64,000 nt of DNA from Glandiceps talaboti (taxonomy: Eukaryota; Hemichordata; Enteropneusta; Spengelidae), in the NCBI RefSeq assembly GCF_964340395.1, contig NC_135562.1, forward strand, positions 10,693,634 to 10,757,633, in the 5' to 3' direction. The number at the start of each line of letters is the position of its first letter. Within the stretch, counting starts at the first letter, position 1. This document shows positions 1 to 12,300 of this stretch, piece by piece. A program made the translations under genes and the position numbers. The notes below the pieces were generated by a model. That model was not told the DNA's origin, searched no databases, and worked only from the letters and a program-made list of their open reading frames with translations.

Positions 1-46
1 CTATTGTCAAGGCAGCATAGATTTCCTGTAAAGTACAGAAAATATA

Positions 47-450
47 TATTATACCATGCACAAGCCAAGTTATTGTCTTTGAACAAAAAATATGGATTCT
101 ACACCCTGGTTGTTCTATGTCACATCAACCTGTGTCTCCGTCACTGATATGAGTCGAAATATGAGTCAAAACGTTCAAAATGTCCATTATTTTTCCTGAT
201 TTTTTCATGAATTATGCTCGAGGAGGTACAATTATATTATTCCTAAATATTTTTCTGCATTTAACCAGAAAATACTCATGACCTAAGGGTTGTCAAAACA
301 ACAACTCAAAGTCAAAACTAACGTGATAATTATCATGCAGCTAGGTTTGTCACTACTATTCGTCTAGTTACTCGTATTGACAAGACCCCTTAGATCACTC
401 ATAGTTTTCTTGACTGAACGAAGAAAAATATTGGGGAATAATATCTAATT
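47..450. mobile_element. Foldback element family A, half-length copy 1
   Basis: Begins with an ATACCATGCACAAG end and runs through TATTGTCTTTGAACA and AATATGGATT blocks to GAAGAAAAATATTGGGGAA and a terminal AATAATATCTAATTA. Four further copies are at 2251-2562, 21325-21846, 50371-50700 and 61340-61811. It has no coding capacity. It sits in the intron downstream of the last visible SQLE exon. Confidence 0.75.
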
Positions 451-603
451 ACAGATTTGAATGGTGGGTTCATACTGTGACTGCACATACCTATCTTACA
501 AAATATGATTGTGTATAAAACATTTTTCTGCTCAGCAAAATTTCTTAGAATCTTGTATCATATTTCAAAATGTGATTCTGGGTCTATAACTATGAGTCTG
601 TAA

Positions 604-630
604 GTTGTTGTTGTTGTTGTTGTTGCTGTT
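604..630. repeat. (TTG)n microsatellite
   Basis: A short run of TTG trinucleotides in a SQLE intron. I see nothing else in the stretch from 451 to 779. Confidence 0.9.
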
Positions 631-779
631 GGTGATCAAAGTAGATCATGTAAGCATCCTACATCTCATGGTGATACATATTCTTTAATTTGCATAAACT
701 AGACACAACAAGTCCTGTAGTAATCTATCCAGATGATTGCCTTAATTATGAATTGAAAATATAATACATAAAGTCTAAC

Positions 780-3700
780 CTTTACTTCATCAGTTTCTTT
801 ATCTTTGTACTTGGCACCAATCACTCTACCATCTTCCTCTAAGATTTTACTGACGGTACCTTCAATATATGTCACACTGTCAAAATGATAAATAGAAAGT
901 GTACATTGAATTAAATGTAGGTATAAAGATTCCAAACTGAAATAATGTCAATCTTTTTTCAGCTAGAATATAATAACTCAAATAAGTACCAAGAGTATGC
1001 CACATTGACACTTGCAGGTCACGGCGTTCTGTAAATATCAAGTAGGTAAAATGTTTCATATTTTACTATAGTCTGTAAGATACAACATTCATGCCACATT
1101 ATCGGTTACCACTCACTGGTTTAGAAGTCTGATAGGACTGAACAATGTGATGTATCTTACAGTGGTTGAGAAGTCTGATAGGGCTGAACAACACAATGTA
1201 TCTTACAGTGGTTTAGAAGTCTGATAGGACTGAACAATGTGATGTATCTTACATTGGTTTAAAAGTCTGATAGGGCTGAACAACACAATGTATCTTACAG
1301 TGGTTTAGAAATCTGATAGGGCTGAACAATAGGACGTATCTTACAGTGGTTTAGAAGTCTAATAGGGCTGAACAACACAACATATCTTACAGTGGTTTAG
1401 AAGTCTGATAGGGTTGAACAACATGATGTATCTTACAATGGTTTAGAAGTCTGATAGGACTGAACAACGCAACATATCTTATATTGGTTTAGAAGTCTGA
1501 TAGGGCTGAACAACATGATGTATCATACAGTTTAAGTTTACAAGGGTCATTTTCAGAACTGAATTTGATAAACTTCTGAATCATTTGTTTATCTTTGTTC
1601 CAGAGCAACCATTATAAAATCTCAGATGTAGAGTTGCTAGATACTACAACTGGTAGTCTGTAAGATGTGATATTTTGTGTAGCCATACATATCTACCACC
1701 ATCCCTATATCTGTCACCACTCATTCATTTGAATGATTGGGTGGCACAACAACTCAAACATCTAACTGGATACCATTAGATGACTTACCTTTTATGTGCC
1801 TGAGCTGCTTTCCTTAACTGCATAATAAATCTACCATGATGGAAAGCTCTACCTGTCTGTATGGAGCCATCATCATTATGTGGGTATTCTAATTTGACAT
1901 GACTATCAGTACATCTGTCGTGTACTATGTAACCATGGGTTACATGGGCATCTATGTCAGCAACACAATCTGTATAAAGATTCAAAATTGTTATTGTTAC
2001 ACTGAGTCAAAGCATACAAAATTTATCAACATTACATTTCCATGTAGTTTTTAATATTTACACCAATTATGGGAATAAAACATTTCTCAAATGCACCACT
2101 TCTTTTTTTTGTCTGCTACTTTGCTAAACATACATATCTTGAAAGTAAACACATAATTTATTGAGGAAAAAAAGCCTTCAGCATTATTTGGTTTCAGTTT
2201 GACACTGAGACACTCACTATTTTGATGTTGAAAAATGACATTACTTATAGTTATACAATGAACAAGCAATGATATTGTCTTTGAACAGAAAATATGGATT
2301 ATATACCCTGGTTGTCCGACACAACAACTACCCATGTCTATGAAATATGAGTCAAATTGACATTAGTTTTCCTGATTTTTCATGAATTATGCTTGAGGAG
2401 GTATAATTACATTACTTCCCGATACTTTTTTCATTCATCCAGAAAATATTCGTGACCTAAGGGATTGTCACTACTTATCTAGCACTCATAGTGACAAGAC
2501 CACTTAGGTCACTTGTATTTTCCATTGGATGTACGAAGAAAAATATTGGGCAATAATATCTTGATACCATCTTTCTTACCTCCTAAACCTAGCGCATTCA
2601 AAGCTTTAAAACCACCTGGTTGTAATAATTCACCAACAATTCTATCTGGTTGACTCAGATCTCTCTCAATAACCGTGACTCGTCGTCCATCCTTGCCTAG
2701 AGTAGCTGCCATAGCTGAACCTAGAACACCAGATCCAATGACAAGTACTTCTGGTTCTTCATCATTTACTGTGTCTCTGGTATGTTGGTGATGTCTTCTA
2801 TGTTTCTGTTGGGAACAAAATACTTTATTCAGCATATGTTGGTAATGTTTTGTATGTTTCTGTTGAGAACAAAGTACATGTACTTTTAATAATCAGCATA
2901 AATGGAAAATGAGACAATAATCAGTTGGTGATGTTTCTTTCTGTTTGGATGCCAAAATGCTCAATAGCTTGTATACCTTTAGACTGAATTCTAAGTCAGT
3001 AGGTCAGTAGAGGTCAAAGGTCAAACTAACATGTCTGCATGGTTGACATATCTTGAAAGTTTGCTTTATTTACCTGTAAGTACTGTGTACACAACAGAAA
3101 TATAGCATGACTATAGCAGCTGGCCAATGTTCATGTATCATAAATCTACAGGTTTTTTTCACTTACAAGTTGGAAATTCTTAAATCATGACATGATACAT
3201 TAAAATTGTCATTTCTACAGGTGTCCACCTGTGTGATTTAAAACATCAATACATTTTTTTTTACAAAAGTAGAAGCAGAATTTTGAGAATTATTTTAACA
3301 TCTCATTTTTTATGGTTGCATAGCCTGTAGTCACTACTAGTACTACACTATTTCAGTTATCAAACTGCTATTTTGGTAATCAAAAATCAAGATTTTTTTT
3401 TAATTTTCTCTCGTTTTCCATAAAATGGCAGTCAGGATATCTGAATATTAGTGTAGTTAGCAATATAGTCCTTCAAGACTACTGGTAGGTTCAAAGGGAT
3501 ATGTATTATTGCTTAGATTGCTATTTTCCTGAGTAAACATCACACGAATCCTGCTACTACAAATGTATCAATTTATGCTCTATACAATAAGCATTCCAAT
3601 ATGATATTAAACATTGTGTTCTTTCTGCAGAGGTAGGGGAAATGTATTCATATTTAGACTCTACACAAGAAAAACAACAATCTAAGAAATACTACATGCC

Positions 3701-5227
3701 CCTATGGGTAGTTGAATGGTTTCAAATCACACATAAATTTGTAAGTTCAAAATGAAGGTAAGTAGAATAATTTCAGTGCTCATGTTTCAATCTTAATTCT
3801 TATATCGCTGCCTCTAACATAACTTTACAAATAGTCAAGTTACAAAAACATTGTGTCACCGCAAACGCATTTTGAAAGCAAACATTACAACTCAGGACTT
3901 CTAAAGGCTAATAGGCATCACACAATGGTTCAACTTAATATCAGTAGCACAAGTATAGTTGGACTTTGAAGCTAATAATCAGTACCTATCACATGGCACA
4001 TTATGGCCCACTGACCTAAATTGACATCACCGAGTTAACATCTGATGTCACATGACACAATTTCAGACCACAAATCTGAGGAATGTCTGATAACTGTACA
4101 ACCTCATCTCTGATTTCACCTCTGATACAAATAATCAAGTCAACACCTAGCAACTGTTGCCATGGTTAAAAAGTACACGGAACACTTTGTGAACAAAGTG
4201 GGTGCAGTTTTACCGTGCACTTTGTGTGATGTCATATGGTGTGATGTGTCTCAATTACAGGTGCGGAAACATTTTCTGATGTCATTTTTGTTAATTTTGA
4301 TACATATTTAACATTTTCACTTATTCTGGGTGTAATGTACTTCCAAATAAATTACAGTAGAAAGGAACCTGCGAGTGGAGTATGACTTTTTGTGTGTATT
4401 TGTGTCTATTGCATCATTGGTAGAGGGTATGTCATATGGTAGCCCACAGACTATGTTCATGGCCATAACAGGCTGCAGTTACCACAGTAGATCTGTGGGC
4501 TAGCTAATGTGCTGGCATACTCAAGATAAAAAGGACTTTATGGTACTACACCATATGACTTAATTTTTTTTCTATGCAAGACAGTTATATACCGTTATAC
4601 ATACAATTCTAACACCAAGTGTTTTTTCCCGTGATATATTAATATATGAAGTAACTTTTCAAGATTCAATTTTTTTTTCTCCCACAATAGCCTGCCTAGG
4701 CTATACTCTTGATTGACGGATGACACTACTATTTTCAGCTATCCTAACTTAGTAACTGCAATTTTTCTCCTCCTTATCTTAGACGGTCTACGTCTAGCCT
4801 GTAAACACTACAGGTACGTAATTCATATAATGCTATTTTTATATCTTTAATAATTCTAAATTATTTTCATATTGTTTATGTTAATCCCTCATATTTGACA
4901 AATAACTTTGTGCTAATACATTTATGATACATTTTAATAATGTTTGTGGAAACGAGTTTGCTGTCTTTAGCACACAAAAAATGGGTAGGGCAAATTTATA
5001 CAAACTTGTACCACCAACTACACACACAAAAATATCTCTCTGAAAAAATAACTTTACAGCATGCTTTTCTGCAGAAAAAAACTGTCATTTTGGAAATTAA
5101 CGATACAAAATCAAAGGCTTACCTGTTTCTTCTGCTTTGGATTCCCAAAAACTACGTAAAGTAACAAACCGATGGAGCAAAAAATGACGACTATTGCAAG
5201 AGACTGTGGGTCGTCTTTGATAAACAT
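780..5227 (-). CDS. SQLE: Squalene monooxygenase (squalene epoxidase), N-terminal part; 3' exons outside window
   Basis: FAD-dependent enzyme of the endoplasmic reticulum that converts squalene to 2,3-oxidosqualene in sterol synthesis. Exons on the minus strand: 5123-5227, 2580-2805, 1789-1969 and 780-876; all junctions are AG/GT and the phases agree (0, 1, 2, 0), giving 203 residues. The ATG at 5227 opens a short exon with one membrane segment (about residues 10-28). Residues 55-85 form the FAD-binding Rossmann start (GSGVLG, G59/G61/G64, acidic E82 after the second strand), followed by DRIVGELLQPGG (89-100) and GRAFHHGRFI (150-159), all typical of squalene epoxidases. The last exon ends in YKDKETDEVK. 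The human enzyme is 574 residues, so about 60 percent lies left of position 1. Intron 1 is 2.3 kb. Lies head to head with the TIR-SAM gene. Identity is very secure; exon edges are by eye. Confidence 0.95.
1071..1162. mobile_element. Small hairpin element with GTAAGATAC ends
   Basis: The left end CTGTAAGATAC (1072 onward) is mirrored by GTATCTTACAG at the right end. A related single copy is at 38775-38889, sharing the CACTCACTGGTT and GAAGYCTGATAGG blocks. The right half of this element is the unit of the 46-bp tandem array that follows. Confidence 0.6.
1118..1535. repeat. 46-bp minisatellite, about 9 copies
   Basis: AGAAGTCTGATAGG recurs at 1123, 1169, 1215, 1261 (variant), 1307, 1353, 1399, 1445 and 1491, an exact 46-base step. 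Each unit ends in a GTATCTTACAG-like block. It lies in the SQLE intron 877-1788. The remainder of that intron shows nothing recognisable. Confidence 0.92.
2251..2562. mobile_element. Foldback element family A, half-length copy 2
   Basis: Same layout as the copy at 47-450, ending at an AATAATATCTT block only 17 bases from the splice donor of SQLE exon 2 (donor at 2579). The insertion therefore nearly touches the exon without removing it. Confidence 0.7.
2806..5122. other. SQLE intron 1
   Basis: An AT-rich intron. The one structure I see is a possible hairpin element at about 4424-4556, with GTCATATGGT at one end, ACCATATGAC at the other, and inner AGCCCACAGA / TCTGTGGGCT arms. No exon or RNA gene recognised. 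Confidence 0.6.
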
Positions 5228-5643
5228 TGCTGCGGGGTTTTTTTTTAGTCCGTTATAAATCTCAGTGGATAATTTTCTGTATTGTATGATCTAAAAACTC
5301 AGGAACTGTAGCGTAGGAAACATCTGCAAAATATATCTCTCTCTATTATGTTACGAAACTGTCTGCGAGTCGTGTCACGTAACACGTTACTTCAATGTTG
5401 ACTGAAATGCGATGGTTACGTAAAATCTAGTATCTGTTCGGAGATCCTGTGGAAAATTCAATGAGTGAGTGTAGTTTCCAAGATCATGAGATGAATTAAT
5501 CCAAAATGCTGATTCTCTTCATTTTCTCCGGTGGTCGGTTACCACTTATTCCTTCACGCGACAGTGTACATATTCATAACATCACACAACAAACCATTCA
5601 TTGGAGTTTAGCGCGTCTGCCGTCTCTCTGTTCCCAATTAATG

Positions 5644-5656
5644 TGACCTCAGGTCA
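5644..5656. promoter_or_regulatory. Everted AGGTCA repeat (ER1-type nuclear receptor site)
   Basis: TGACCT-C-AGGTCA is a perfect palindrome of two nuclear receptor half-sites, about 420 bases upstream of the SQLE start codon. Function is inferred from the consensus only. Confidence 0.4.
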
Positions 5657-5884
5657 CCCAGTATTACATCGTCTTTCAACCAATCAAATTCATGGTAAAC
5701 TCTGCTGATGACTATTAGCCAATGAATGGTCGGTATTCTATCGAGTGAAAGTTGTTCAATTTTGATGAAATTGGTTGAAAAATTATTATTAGACAAAGTC
5801 CCAGTGATTATTGATGAAGATGTAACAAGCTAAAGCTAAACAATCAAGACTCTTGTGGCGAATTGGACGTCTTAATAAAAATGG

Positions 5885-5892
5885 TGACGTCA
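5885..5892. promoter_or_regulatory. Perfect CRE palindrome (CREB/ATF site)
   Basis: TGACGTCA, 8 of 8 bases, about 430 bases upstream of the TIR-SAM start codon. CpG-containing full CREs are uncommon by chance in AT-rich DNA. Confidence 0.5.
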
Positions 5893-6317
5893 TAAATGCT
5901 AAATATAGCATCGCCTGATCGTCTCATTCTCTCGTGAAGTATCGCGAGAATAGCGGTGCCTTCCATTTCCAATTGGTGTGTTGATAACTAATAGAACAGC
6001 ATACGTATGCATTCATGGCAAATGGGGAATTGGAGTGATGTCAAGTAGGTGAACTTTTAACTTTTGAGTAACCATTAAGATGATCAAATCTTAGGAATCC
6101 CCGCCTTATAATCTTTTCAATTTCACGTCGATTTTTAAAAACTTAAAATGACATCTATATCATACATTGTGTATAAGTTGGGGTGCAAATGTTTAAGTGA
6201 GCTGCCATTTTATCTAATTGAATATTCATAAGTAACTTAGCAGTGTTTGGTTTCTAAGTGTTCAGCACTGCAAGGTGGCGGAGTGACCAAGTGAACAACG
6301 TGATCAATGCCCTGAAA

Positions 6318-9300
6318 ATGAGCCAAACCGGCGAAGATCAGAATATTTCTGACAGCCAAAAACCAGAAGGGGACCTACCGGACAACAAGGGTGAGATCAT
6401 AGCGTCAGAAAACCTAAACCCAGAGATTAATGCCGTTGAACAGCAACTGCCGGAAGGCGACGGAGTTGTTGTAGATCACGTCTCAAAAGCACCTGTTGTG
6501 GTGCCCTCCCAGCAAAATAACGTAGACGATAACGCTAGTGGCAGCCAAGGTAAAAGTGATCAAAACGGCCACACGTCAGTAAAAGATCACAAAATGGGTG
6601 AAGGAGACGGTCAACAAGTAATCGAAACCTCCGAAAACCAGGTAACACAAGAGAACGGTCACGATGATCACGACCGTGTTGTTGAACACGTCAACGCGGT
6701 ACAAGATTCAGGTGACACGACAAATAAAGACGTTGAGGTTGATACTGAAAGAAAACCGACAAAGAAAAAACCGTCCGACTCGGATCACATCAACATGGTG
6801 CAAGCTGCTAATATAGAAGATATTGTTCAGAAAGAAGCCAAGAAAATGGAAAAGACAATACAAAGAACAGTACCTGCAGCTCCTCGCAAAACTCACCAGG
6901 GGGGCGGAAAGAAGATGAAGAAGTGCATCTATATATCGTACTCGCCGGATGCAGGGTTCCTGGAGAGAAAGTTTGTAAGTGAAGCTGTTAGACAGTTGAA
7001 AGAAAATAACCTAAGTGAGGATATATGGTTCGATAAAGATGAGAAGAATACAGATAGTCCAGCCTGGTTTTCTCAGAGGATGGAAGCTGTGGAAAGATGT
7101 AAGGCAGCGATATGTTTCTTATCAGAAAGTTACTTCCAGTGCCCAGTATCAATTTATGAAGGACGGTGTTTATTGGAAAGAGTTAAGAGTGGGCCTTCCA
7201 TACCTCAGATATTCCTAGTATTGTACAATCACACAGAAATACCCCGGATGTACAATGAATTTTTGCACAACCTTGTTGATTTGACGGGAGCTCGTGCTAA
7301 AACCAGTATTGCAGAGAAAGCATCTATCGTCATTGGCAACCTGATGGAGAAACTAGAGCCGTTTGCTTTAGTGAATGCGGCCCCCCAGCCTGTAGTTCCA
7401 CCCACTGAGTGCACATGTGAATACAAGAAGAAGAAAATCTGTCAGTGGACTCAGTACGATTTACAGGAGTGGTTGTATAACTTGGGAGTTCGTGAGTTTT
7501 ATCGTCAAAGTTTTGCTGAGAGCCAGGTAGATGGGTTCCTTCTAATGTCCATTATGGATCGAGATATGCAAGACATACTTGGTGTGGATAGTAGGGTGGT
7601 AAGGAAGAAGATCCTACAACAGATCCTAGTAATACTAGAGAAGGAACACAAATTACCTGATAATTGGCACCTTAGATCAAGGACTGTACGTGCCAGACCA
7701 GATAGTGTCTACTTGGTCTATGACCCAACTGATGTCAGATTGGCACAGAACCTCAAACAAGACCTGAGAAAGAAAAATCTACAGGTAGGTGAAACGTTCA
7801 CTTTTTTTTCTCTGTAGTCATAGCATGGAGTTAAAAAGTATGTTTACCTTCATAATTACAGTCTGTCTATAAGCAGCACTGGATTCTGCATTGATCCACT
7901 AATGCACAGTCTCAGTCAATGCCTGCAGACAGACAAATTGAAAACATTACAGTACATGCAATGGGGCGAATCTGTTAGCCATTCCAGGACATTCTAAATA
8001 GCTTCCTTCCGTCCATTATCAGAGTAATGGCTAAGGAAAGTTGTAATGTTATCATTATCACTATCCTGTTGAGAGTAATGGAGGCTTGGTAAATTTGCAT
8101 AACAAAGAATTATATTGTTATGTAAATTTTCCATTGTATTTATCAAAATTACAGTTGAATTCAAGATTCACTTATATGGCTTAGGAGGAGCCCAGACAGC
8201 ATTGTATACATCACTCCTGGATACAAATGGGTTTGGGCTTCTTTTACCAATTACTCAACAATGGAAAAGTGGTAATGCCCATGAAATGAAATACATGTAC
8301 AGTGATGTACTCCACTGTGTGCAGTTGGTCGCACAATCATGGAGAAGTTGTAATAAGTACAGTATACCACAATACTGTGGAATTTCTAGTTTGTAGGTGT
8401 GTGTGTGTGTGTGTGTGTGTATGCGTTAGAGTTTTGTTGAGATCAATTTCAGGTTATCTGTTGCCTATGTTGTAAGTATTTATTGTACAGAGGAGAGAGA
8501 TGATGAAGATTGTAGTCATGGCAATGGAAATTGATGATGCAAACAATAGTCCATCAAAGAACGTCTTAGTTATATATATGTAGGTGATGTTGATAGGGAG
8601 AGTCAAGTCATGGAAAGCACACAGTTGCACAAATTATATGAAAATTTCAAAATGTGTACAGTGATGGGCCGGGGGAGTCAGGAGTCATATTGAAAGCACT
8701 GAGCCGTTCATGTCTACAGCCTCTGTGCATTTTGTAGGTATGGGCCTAAGAAATAGTCAAACACTGCACACATATCACACAGGTGTGTATTCTAAACTAT
8801 AAACAGCACAGGTATGGAGCTACTTACAAGTAAACATAGCACAGCTCAGTTCACATGTATGTGTAGCCTAAACAAGTATGTAGATCCAACAAATGTAAAC
8901 ACTGCACTGTTCACATAGACTGGTATCTAAGTTGAGTAGTGTATACACTTCTTACACTCTGTTTCCAGGCTACTATTGTGTGATTCAGAGTTGATGAAAT
9001 GACATCATATTTATATCATTAATAATCAGTAATTGTAGTGTAAGCTATAAGATTACAATTTGAACCATCAATGTGTATTTAGGTATGGAGTAGATACGGT
9101 GGAATGTCAAGGAAGTGACAGATTAACCTTGTAAGACCTGTGCAGTGGTTGTCAACGAAGTCAGTCTGAAGGTGAAGAAATAGTCTCAGTAGAAATGCAA
9201 GTCAGATAGCCAAGTCTCTGGGCTATTCTGTCAAGCCAGTATGTCAAGTTAGATAGCCAAGTCTCTAGGCTATACTGTCAAGTCAGTATGTCAAGTCAGA

Positions 9301-12300
9301 AAGCCAAGTCTCTGGGTTATACTGTCAAGCCAGTATGTCAAGTCAGATAGCCAAGTCTCTGGGCTATACTGTCAAGCCAGTATGTCAAGTCAGATAGCCA
9401 AGTCTCTGGGCTATCCTGTCAAGTCAGTGTGTCAAGTCAGATAGCCAAGTCTCTGGGCTATACTGTCAAGTCAGTATGTCAAGTCAGATAGCCAAGTCTC
9501 TCTACTAGTCTGCAAGTCATAGACCCACACTGCAGTAGCCTAGATTCTATGCTTGTACATGTAGTTGATTTGGGCTGATTATCCATAACTCTATTAAAAT
9601 CAACTACAATCACATACAATTTAGGTTAACACTGGTGGTTGTTGTGCACAGATTTGCTTACATGTATAGCTATCATATTCTTCACTCCAGTGGCACTGAC
9701 TATGCTTCCTGGTTCCACAGAGATATTTACGCAATATGAAGTGTATGTTGTGCTCTTATAGTATACAAATTTGATGTAAATGATGAAGGTGAGTTTAAAG
9801 GTATGCCGTATTTTCGTTTATCAGCTGTACATGGTACAAAATGTAAATATAAGTACAAAGGGATTGTCTGAAGAGTTTGTACATGCTCTAGTTTGATATG
9901 ATGTAGCAGTAAATCGTCCTCTGTGCAGAATAGAGCTAGCAGACTCAGCAAAGTCATTACAACATTGTAAATGGCTGTCAGTTTTTACGCCTATCAGCAT
10001 ATAACAAATGGCCTTTTAGTGGTGTCAAGATGTAAATGACTGAAGCCAATAAATAAAGACTTTGAAAATACTCTAGGGGGGCAGAACATGGTGGACAAAG
10101 ACCTGTTGTGTTGTTGTCACATATATATGTACAGACTCACCTTAGGGTGAAGATATATGCATTGTGTGTAGTAGCTATGGTCTTCATAACAATAGACAAC
10201 GTAGTACTGTTGACATGGTCGTTCTAGTGGTGAATATTGCTCTACAAGTTGGCTACCAGGCGTCCTGTTGTTGCAACTATTCAATGGTCACTTTAAAATG
10301 AAGAGTAGAACTTACTTACTGCTGTTTGTGACCAACTGTGTATTTGTAGAACTAAAAGCTTGCTACAGTACAGTGCAGGACTGTTTTTATCTAGGCTGGT
10401 TTTACATGTAGTTTCATACCATTTATTCTCTGTACATAATATATGGATTCACTGAGGTTCTTCTTTAACCGTAAATTTTTTTATTATTTTTACAACATGA
10501 TACCTGTATATGGAATTTCTGGGGGGGGGCATTTATACATGTTTATACATACTTCACACTTCAGGTAGCGTTTTTGTTCAGGTTTTGGAACCCTGGAAAC
10601 AGAATGACAGCAATTTGGTAAAAACTAAAATTTCCCTCTGTGCAATGTACTAGGGCCTAAAAAGAATAATTGTTTGGTTCCGGTTACCCGATCCCACCTA
10701 GCTTTTCACTGCCAACCCTAAACTTTTTTGGCTATTCGAGAGAAAACAATAATAAAATCCCAAAAATTTTGAAGTCTCAAGAGAAATAGTGGATGCGGAA
10801 ACTGGCATCAACTTCAAAAAAAAGCAATAAAAAACTGTTCTTCCAATCTGTAATGGCTGTACATCTGATAGGAAGAAATAAACAACTCGGAGACCATTTG
10901 GAAAACATGGAAAACCTGAACTAGACACGCACACAGAAAAAACAAAACAAAATAAAATAAAATAAAAAATCTACCTGTGGTAAAGTGGTTGTGGAGCTCG
11001 GGTAGATTTTACTTACTTACAGCCCAGAACTAATGAAAATCACTGATTACTTCCATATCTTATCTTATCCAATCTTTAATTTAGACAAAATTTACTGTAT
11101 AATCAATTATGTAATATATCTAATTGAAAATTGTGTTGACTCTATTTCTTGAAATATGTGTACACCTACAACATGTTGTAGAATGTGTCTAGTCAGACTT
11201 TGACAATTTAGAATTAATTAATAAATAAATAATCTTTATTTATACTAGATAGTTCTTTAAGTATATAAACACTTGTCTCCCAAGAAGTCCAGTGAGGGCT
11301 GCCCCGCAGTGTTAATGCAGGAGGAAACCGGAGTACCTGGGGAAAACCTGCGTCAAACTGAACGACACTCTTCTTACTTACAGTGTGGTAAATTTAATCA
11401 AACCCAGAATGATTTCAAACCCTGGCCGCAGTGGTAAGAGGCAAGTGGTTTAACCACTCAGCCACCGACAATTCCAATTGTGGTGTAGGTCTTATATTAA
11501 ATAGTTAAACCTGTAAATGAATCAATTAGTCAAAAAGTAACTTTATAAATTATATAAAGTTTTTAAACCACTGAAATCTGGTTTACTTTGGAAAACAAAT
11601 ATAAATTTATTTTTTGTTATTACAACGGTTTCAGTCAGGTCAACTGTCAATCTCTTTCCACATACTCAGTGTTTTAGTTGCTATGGTTACATAGTTTGGT
11701 TGTTTTGTATGCTCACTTGAACTGTACTGTCAACGTAATACAGTTAAGGTTTTGTCCATGTATTGCTAAATTAAGATGCTCTTTAGTTTTGTTATGTCAA
11801 TCAGGAAGTGCTTAATTAAAAGGGTGGGTTGTTTTTGTTATTTTTGGGGTGTTTTTTTACTTTTTTGTTTTCCTCCATTTTCATGTTGGCATGGTTATCT
11901 TTTTGAAAGTACATGTCACATAGTATAAAGCAAGTATGGTTATTTTTATTTTGTAATAACGCTTTGTGGTCTGTTTGAGCTTTCGCATTTGAAATTGGAT
12001 TTATGTGTATTATATACGTACTTGCTATTTTACTCCATTTTGGTCATTTTAATTTTGGTCATTTTCATAATCATCACACGCACATTTAAGAAATTCGCCA
12101 AGAATAAATACCATATTATGATATTGTTTATCATGTTTTTCTATATACTAGTATATGTTAACAGGTTGTTATGGGACTTTCCCATCATAGCCTGTTAATG
12201 GTATACTCCATTTAATTAATATCTCATAGGATAAGTGAGATTGAACGGAATATTCCGTAAGCGTCGTAAACATGCTATTCCTACCATGACCAGTTAATAA

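Larger units (their letters stand above)
5228..6317. promoter_or_regulatory. Bidirectional promoter region between SQLE and the TIR-SAM gene
   Basis: The two start codons face away from each other across 1,090 bases, so the upstream elements are probably shared. Visible sites: an everted AGGTCA pair TGACCTCAGGTCA at 5644-5656; CCAAT boxes at 5680-5684 and 5719-5723, with an overlapping CCAAT/ATTGG pair at 5969-5976; a perfect CRE palindrome TGACGTCA at 5885-5892; and ATCGCGAGAA near 5941. Transcription starts are not visible from sequence. NF-Y (CCAAT) cooperation with SREBP is known for vertebrate sterol genes; I did not find a convincing sterol response element. Confidence 0.55.

Noticed and set aside
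11400-11470. tRNA gene on the minus strand
   Set aside because: The A box is good, but the B box is degenerate and a SINE body follows; treated as a SINE head.
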